Assembly (NCBI GenBank): GCA_016748015.1
Contig: JAAOMT010000129.1
Span: 545,280-609,279 of the forward strand
DNA from: Geosiphon pyriformis
Taxonomy: Eukaryota > Glomeromycota > Glomeromycetes > Archaeosporales > Geosiphonaceae
Direction: 5' to 3'
DNA: 64,000 bases
Positions 59,640 to 64,000 of this stretch are shown piece by piece. The position numbers and the translations under genes were made by a program. Below the pieces are notes generated by a model. It saw nothing but the letters and a program-made list of their open reading frames with translations, was not told the origin of the DNA and ran no database searches. The stretch's first letter is position 1. Each line of letters opens with the position of its first letter.

Positions 59640-60720
59640 GAGTAATAACAGAGCCAGAAAAAGAGACAATATTATTCAACATGCACTCAAATTTAACAGC
59701 AGGACATTTTCACAAAGAAGCAACCATGGAAAAAACTAAAAAAAGATACTATTGGCCATCAATATACCCAGACATTATTCAATATGTTTAAAATTGTGAT
59801 GCTTGTCAGCGAAGAGGAGGAACAAGACTCAGTGAACCATTAAGACCAATCAAAGTGGGACAACCATTTGATTGTATGGGAATTGATTTAGTCAGACCAT
59901 TAACAATCACCAACAGAAGAAACAGATACATAGCAGTAGCTATGGACTATCTCACTAAATGGCCAGAGACAAAAGCAATTCAAAGAGTGGATGCAGAATT
60001 TGTTCATCAGGATTTGATTTGTCGACATAGATGTCCAAAAGAATTATTATCAGACCAAGGAATTCATTTTGTGAACAGAACATTAACAGAATTAAGCCAA
60101 AGATTCGGAATCAAGAGACCATTATCATCACCATACCATCCACAAACCAATGGATTAATAGAAAGATTCAACAGAACATTGTGTGAAGCAATAGCCAAGC
60201 TCAGCTAAGAAAACCAGAACAATTGGGATTTGTTCATACCATCAGTACTATTTGCTTATCAGACAATGAAACAAGATACTACACAAGTAACACCATTTGA
60301 ATTAGTATATGGGAGAATAACAACATTATCAGTAGAGAGAAAAATTAATACATATCCAGCTGAACCAATAACAGAGGAAAATTTTCAAGAAACATTGCTG
60401 AGAAGAACATATGACTTAATGGAAACATTGGAAAACAAACAAAAAAGAGCAGCTAATAATATCTAAAAGTCACAAAAAACACAGAAAGAAAGACACAATA
60501 GTCAACTATCAGACAAACCAGTTGAATTTAAGATCGGAGACAAAGTATTACTACATCATACCAAAGCGGAAAAACAATGGAGTGGAAAATTTGACCCCAA
60601 ATGAGACGAACCATTTCACATAGAAGAAATTCTAGAAAATGAAGCTTACAAATTAAGATTGATAACAAAATTTTAACCAAAGCAGCACATGGAGATTGAT
60701 TGAAACCATATCACAACATT
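59640..60720 (+). pseudogene. Element 2 integrase (DDE residues retained)
   Basis: The zinc-binding region has MHSNLTAGHF and CDACQ (59680-59815). In 59855-60208 the core keeps the first Asp (GMGIDLV), TAMDYLTKW-like sequence, CPKELLSDQGIHF with the second Asp, and GLIERFNRTL with the Glu, preceded by SPYHPQTN. 60230-60466 continues with FAYQTMKQDTTQVTPFELVY. The C-terminal part ends HGD, stop, LKPYHN near 60700, where the stop replaces a likely Arg. Stops fall outside the catalytic triad. Confidence 0.88.
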
Positions 60721-61524
60721 ACACTACCATCTACCAGTAATATTCCACAATTAGGAGTACAGAGAATACTAGTCCAACCAGATGAGATTCCACGAGATCG
60801 GGAACCAATTATTATTATCAACAACAACACATTAAATTGATCCATCAAAAAAATATATAAAGACATGGTAAACGCAACAGGAAATATCAGAAAAATGGAA
60901 ATTACAGACAATATTCACTTATTAGCACAACAACTCTTTCAATTAATCCAACACCAGAAAATGGAGATTACAATCAATCAACAAACCATTTGATATCAAG
61001 ATACTAGAAAAACATTTCAACTCAGAACACAGAAGAAAACTGAAAATACTGTGGACAAAATCATGACAAAAGTAAAATTAACAATAAAAAAATCGACAAA
61101 AGAGTCACTATATCAAGAGTTGACTAAAGAAACTTGGAATTAGTGGATACAACAATTTCCATAAAACTATTGTTATTTTTACTTGGGACAACACGTAAAC
61201 ATCCAGAATCTATATACAAATAAAACAAAGCGATTATTCGACCAAAGAGTACTATAACAATTAGAATATTTTGTGGGAAAGAACAACTTATCTACACAAG
61301 CCTGAGCCATATACTGAATACATACAGCATTTTAAGATAAACCAGAAATATTGCTCAACAGAGCAATAGATCTGGTTACCAGTAATCAATTGGGAAAAAT
61401 CACCAATGCTCAATTTAAAGAATTACAGACCCAAATAACACAAGTAATTCTCGAAAACAAAATCCAGGAAATACTTCAAGAGGAGGAATTACATGATTTA
61501 GATTTCGACGGAGCTCAATATTAA
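60721..61524 (+). pseudogene. Element 2 pol C-terminal extension
   Basis: After LKPYHNI the same frame runs about 265 codons to a TAA at 61522-61524, shortly before the PPT. It includes QLGVQRILVQPDEIPRDREP, MVNATGNIRKMEI, LYQELTKETWN and a C-terminal LQTQITQVILENKIQEILQ helix ending GAQY. About eight in-frame stops are TGA, TAG or TAA at plausible Trp or Gln sites. No domain is recognised. Elements normally end soon after the GDRLKPYH-type segment, so this is an added domain. Confidence 0.6.
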
Positions 61525-61537
61525 AAGAAGAAAATAA
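61525..61537 (+). other. Polypurine tract of element 2
   Basis: AAGAAGAAAATAA directly before the 3' LTR. It is the expected position of the plus-strand primer. Confidence 0.65.
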
Positions 61538-62414
61538 TGTTATTCATAGAAATATAAGAAATATATTAGCATAATTATTAGCCAATCAGAAGGAAGCGTA
61601 GTAAATGTGGAATTCCAGGATTTTTTTTAGGAATTGCAGGATTCCAGGAATTTCAGAATTCCCAATGAGGAATTGCAGGATTCCAGAATTCCAGGATTCT
61701 TCTCAAAAGAATTACAGGATTCCAGGAATTGCAGGATTCCTGTCGTAAAGAATCAAAGAATTGAGAAATCTCAATTATGTATATATAGCAGTAGTGTTAG
61801 AAATAGAAAAGACAGAATCGATACCACAGAATCCTTAACCTAAAAACACAATCATCAAATAAATAATTATTTCATATCTCAAATCTACTCCCCACTATCA
61901 ACTCTTCATGTTGATAGTAAATAATACTTAACCACACTGGAACAATAGCTCTTGATCACAGCTATTGACGGGATACTAATCTGCAAATCGCCTTGGCTTA
62001 TTTCTTTGCTTTCTTTATTTTTCTTTTATTTCTTTTTTCTTTATTTTATTTTGATTTGTTGTTATATATACTAATTAATAAAAGATTAAGCACTGAGTTA
62101 TTAATGTCAAGAATAGCCTGGTAAAAGACCCAGAAATATGGGTAGAATTTTATATATTATCGGATAGCTTACCAGAAGGGCATGACTGCCAGAATAAATC
62201 CGGCCGCCAAGCTGAGAAAAAAATTGGGCATAATTGTGACTTCAGAAAAACTACTACTATTACCACTGAATCTCTGTCTATTATACAAAGAACTCCACAA
62301 CAAAACCTTCAGATCAATTAATACCTTCAGATATTACCAATCACATTATAGCAATTGAGCACCAAGTTATGGATTTGTTATTTAATTCAACAACAGAAAT
62401 AATTACCTGTAACA
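61538..62414 (+). repeat. 3' LTR of element 2 (877 bp)
   Basis: Same length as the 5' LTR with a few per cent scattered substitutions, mostly transitions. It starts TGTTATTCATAG, ends ACCTGTAACA and is followed by the ACAG duplication. Confidence 0.93.
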
Positions 62415-62418
62415 ACAG

Positions 62419-63046
62419 AAAATTATTTATTAATATTTTTAATATTGTATACTTTTTTTTTATGCTTAAATAATAATAATTTATATTTTATTTTAAATAA
62501 AAAATTTGTTTTTAAAAAGCAATATTAGAAAACTGTAAATATTTTTAATAATACCAAATTAATTACTTTAAAATTGGTTAAGTTTATGTAAAATTTAGTT
62601 ATTAAATATAAAGCTACTATTTAGTCTTATAAAGCTAAGTTTAAAGTTAATATAGAAAAAAATAATTAAATTAAATTAAATAGTTTTTTATTGCTTTTAA
62701 TTTACAGTTTATTAATAATCTTATTTGTTAGTATAATAAAATTGCTTGGTATTAATAAGATTTACAGTATGAATTTTTGATTTGTATTTGTAATATTTCT
62801 TTTTTTTAACTTTAATAATAATATATTTGTTAAAATTAACACTTAGTGTTGTCTTAATTATAAAAATACATAATTTACATCTAGTTTAGAATACTTAGTT
62901 GTTAATAGTGATTGGATCTTACTTATTAAACATAAAAAAAATTTTTTGTAATTAAATAATTCAATAATATAATTGGTTAAAATTGTATGTAAAGAGATAA
63001 TTTGTTTTGCTTTTACAATTAGCAATAATTAACCAAAATTTGCATT
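62419..63046. other. AT-rich stretch, no gene seen
   Basis: Relic-like AT-rich DNA between element 2 and the start of the next gene-rich segment. No motif or ORF was identified. Confidence 0.55.
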
Positions 63047-63271
63047 TTAAAAAAAAAAATCAAAGCCACATTTGTTTAGTAGTTTATATTTTTCCCTACC
63101 AAACCTTCTCCATATTCGCTCACGATGGATGGACAAAAATTTTCGTACCAAATCTACCATTTTGCAATTAGCGACTCGAGCATTCTTGAAGAAGGCAAAA
63201 GAATCCTCATACCATCTCTTGAAAACGAAACTCTTGGTCATTGTCGTGTAATTAATTAAACAATTATCCAT
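63047..63271 (-). pseudogene. LINE ORF2 tail fragment
   Basis: A 74-codon open frame whose core resembles the LINE tail at about 46700-46450: KSFVFKRWYEDSFAFFKNAR here against a KSFVFKR, stop, FQEAVSVFYNPK segment there. Both then have a V..(D/F)V...R..IW pattern and a final KCGF/KNGL. It has no internal stop and a less AT-biased composition than other relics. It may be the end of a 5'-truncated LINE, or a piece kept for another reason. Confidence 0.6.
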
Positions 63272-63570
63272 TTGTGGATAATTAATATAAATTTTATCCT
63301 AAACTAAATAGAAAAGTAAATAAGATAAACGAAACACAATGCAAGAATTACTAATACTGGCATGTATAAACGGTTGTTGTACAAATTTAAATTAAATTTA
63401 CGAAATTCCAAATATTTAAACCTATTCATGCATAATCATAATTAGATCATATCAAACAAACAGCCACCCTATTGTGACATATATTACACCATGATAGAAG
63501 TTGAAATCATTTTTACATTTTACCTGCTTTCTCACTTGGATTTCTTGTTAGTGCCTCAAAAACATTGAAA

Positions 63571-64000
63571 ATGGAACTTATTACCACCGTCAACACTATC
63601 CCTAACAAAGGAAATTTGCTCCCATCTATAATTCCCTCAAAAACAAAAAGGTTTCTCAAAATTGACATGCATACGTAAGTGTTTTTTTTGAAAATTTCTC
63701 GTGGCTCTATTCAAAATTAAAAAATTACATTTTTTTTTAATTTTTACGGTATTTTTTAAATTCAATAAATCAAAAAAGACATATTTTGCCTAAACATTGG
63801 CCTGATTTGAACAAAAAATATGGCTATGGGGGTTGGATTCAGCTGGATCATTTTGAATCGGCATGTCTGTTAAGAAATTTGTTTAACAAATCTCGATATT
63901 TATAATGATAATGCGACATAAGTATTATCCAGAAAAAAAAATCTTTATCCCAAAATCTCCAAATGACTTTAATCAAATGGGAGGCCTAATCAAATTACTA
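63571..64000 (+). CDS. ACMSD-like amidohydrolase (5' part, runs off window)
   Basis: Exon 1 is 63571-63674 and exon 2 starts at 63779 and runs to about 63868. The GTAAGT donor and AG acceptor join MELITTVNTIP...FLKIDMHT to HILPKHWPDLNKKYGYGGW, then IQLDHFES. The metal-binding HxH motif at a first beta-strand and the YGYGGWIQLDH segment are characteristic of 2-amino-3-carboxymuconate-6-semialdehyde decarboxylase, a zinc enzyme of the kynurenine pathway that diverts tryptophan carbon from NAD synthesis to picolinate or glutarate. The rest of the gene, including other metal ligands, lies beyond 64000. A related amidohydrolase decarboxylase is the alternative. A GT donor near 63869 is likely, but the next exon is uncertain. 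Confidence 0.78.

Larger units (their letters stand above)
52271..62414 (+). mobile_element. Ty3/gypsy LTR retrotransposon with dUTPase-like domain, element 2
   Basis: A 10.1-kb element on the plus strand. Two 877-bp LTRs (52271-53147 and 61538-62414) are flanked by ACAG at 52267-52270 and 62415-62418, a 4-bp target duplication. Order: PBS, gag with CCHC, protease, multi-CxxC region, dUTPase-like domain, RT, RNase H, integrase, C-terminal extension, PPT. The integrase-last order gives Ty3/gypsy. Several stops, mostly at Trp, Arg or Gln positions, make it defective, yet long domains remain open, so it is one of the youngest copies here. The proteins resemble a Rhizophagus gypsy family known to me from memory. 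Confidence 0.95.

Overview
The window looks like nuclear DNA of a filamentous fungus, most likely an arbuscular mycorrhizal fungus of the Rhizophagus type (Glomeromycotina). The evidence is: intron-rich protein genes; a fungal-type complex I accessory subunit and a PHO81-type SPX/ankyrin regulator; very AT-rich intergenic DNA; and Ty3/gypsy and LINE proteins that I recognise, from memory only, as resembling Rhizophagus repeats. The complex I gene argues against anaerobic gut fungi. No bacterial features, rRNA, tRNA or CRISPR arrays were seen.

Layout. 1-6290: an LTR and AT-rich remains of a gypsy element, plus one copy of a long dispersed repeat (R1). 6539-16724: a gene island of normal composition with four genes. 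They are a complex I 21-kDa-type accessory subunit (+), a BolA2-type Fe-S regulator (-), eIF3 subunit c (+) and a PHO81-like phosphate-signalling protein (+). I could assemble all four through their introns into intact reading frames. 16725-19890: AT-rich LINE relics. 19891-27587: gypsy element 1 on the minus strand, with both LTRs and a 4-bp target duplication. 27592-36680: AT-rich desert with a decayed LTR and a 4.0-kb element bounded by 977-bp inverted repeats. 36680-44230: a nearly full-length LINE on the minus strand, nested inside a decayed LTR. 44231-52270: more AT-rich relics, including two LINE tails, an R1 copy and a chromovirus-like RT relic. 52271-62414: gypsy element 2 on the plus strand, with two 877-bp LTRs, PBS, PPT and an ACAG duplication; it carries a dUTPase-like domain between protease and reverse transcriptase. 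63047-64000: a LINE tail fragment, then the first exons of an ACMSD-like amidohydrolase gene that runs off the window.

How it works together. The host genes are housekeeping or metabolic: respiration, Fe-S/glutaredoxin regulation, translation initiation, phosphate sensing and probable tryptophan catabolism. Everything else is retrotransposon DNA at different stages of decay. The two gypsy elements share one primer-binding sequence. Their in-frame stops and lost catalytic residues fit C-to-T (or G-to-A) transitions almost everywhere, and the oldest relics have decayed to near-pure A/T. The most unusual item is the pol architecture of element 2: protease, multi-CxxC region, dUTPase-like domain, RT-RNase H, integrase, then a long C-terminal extension.
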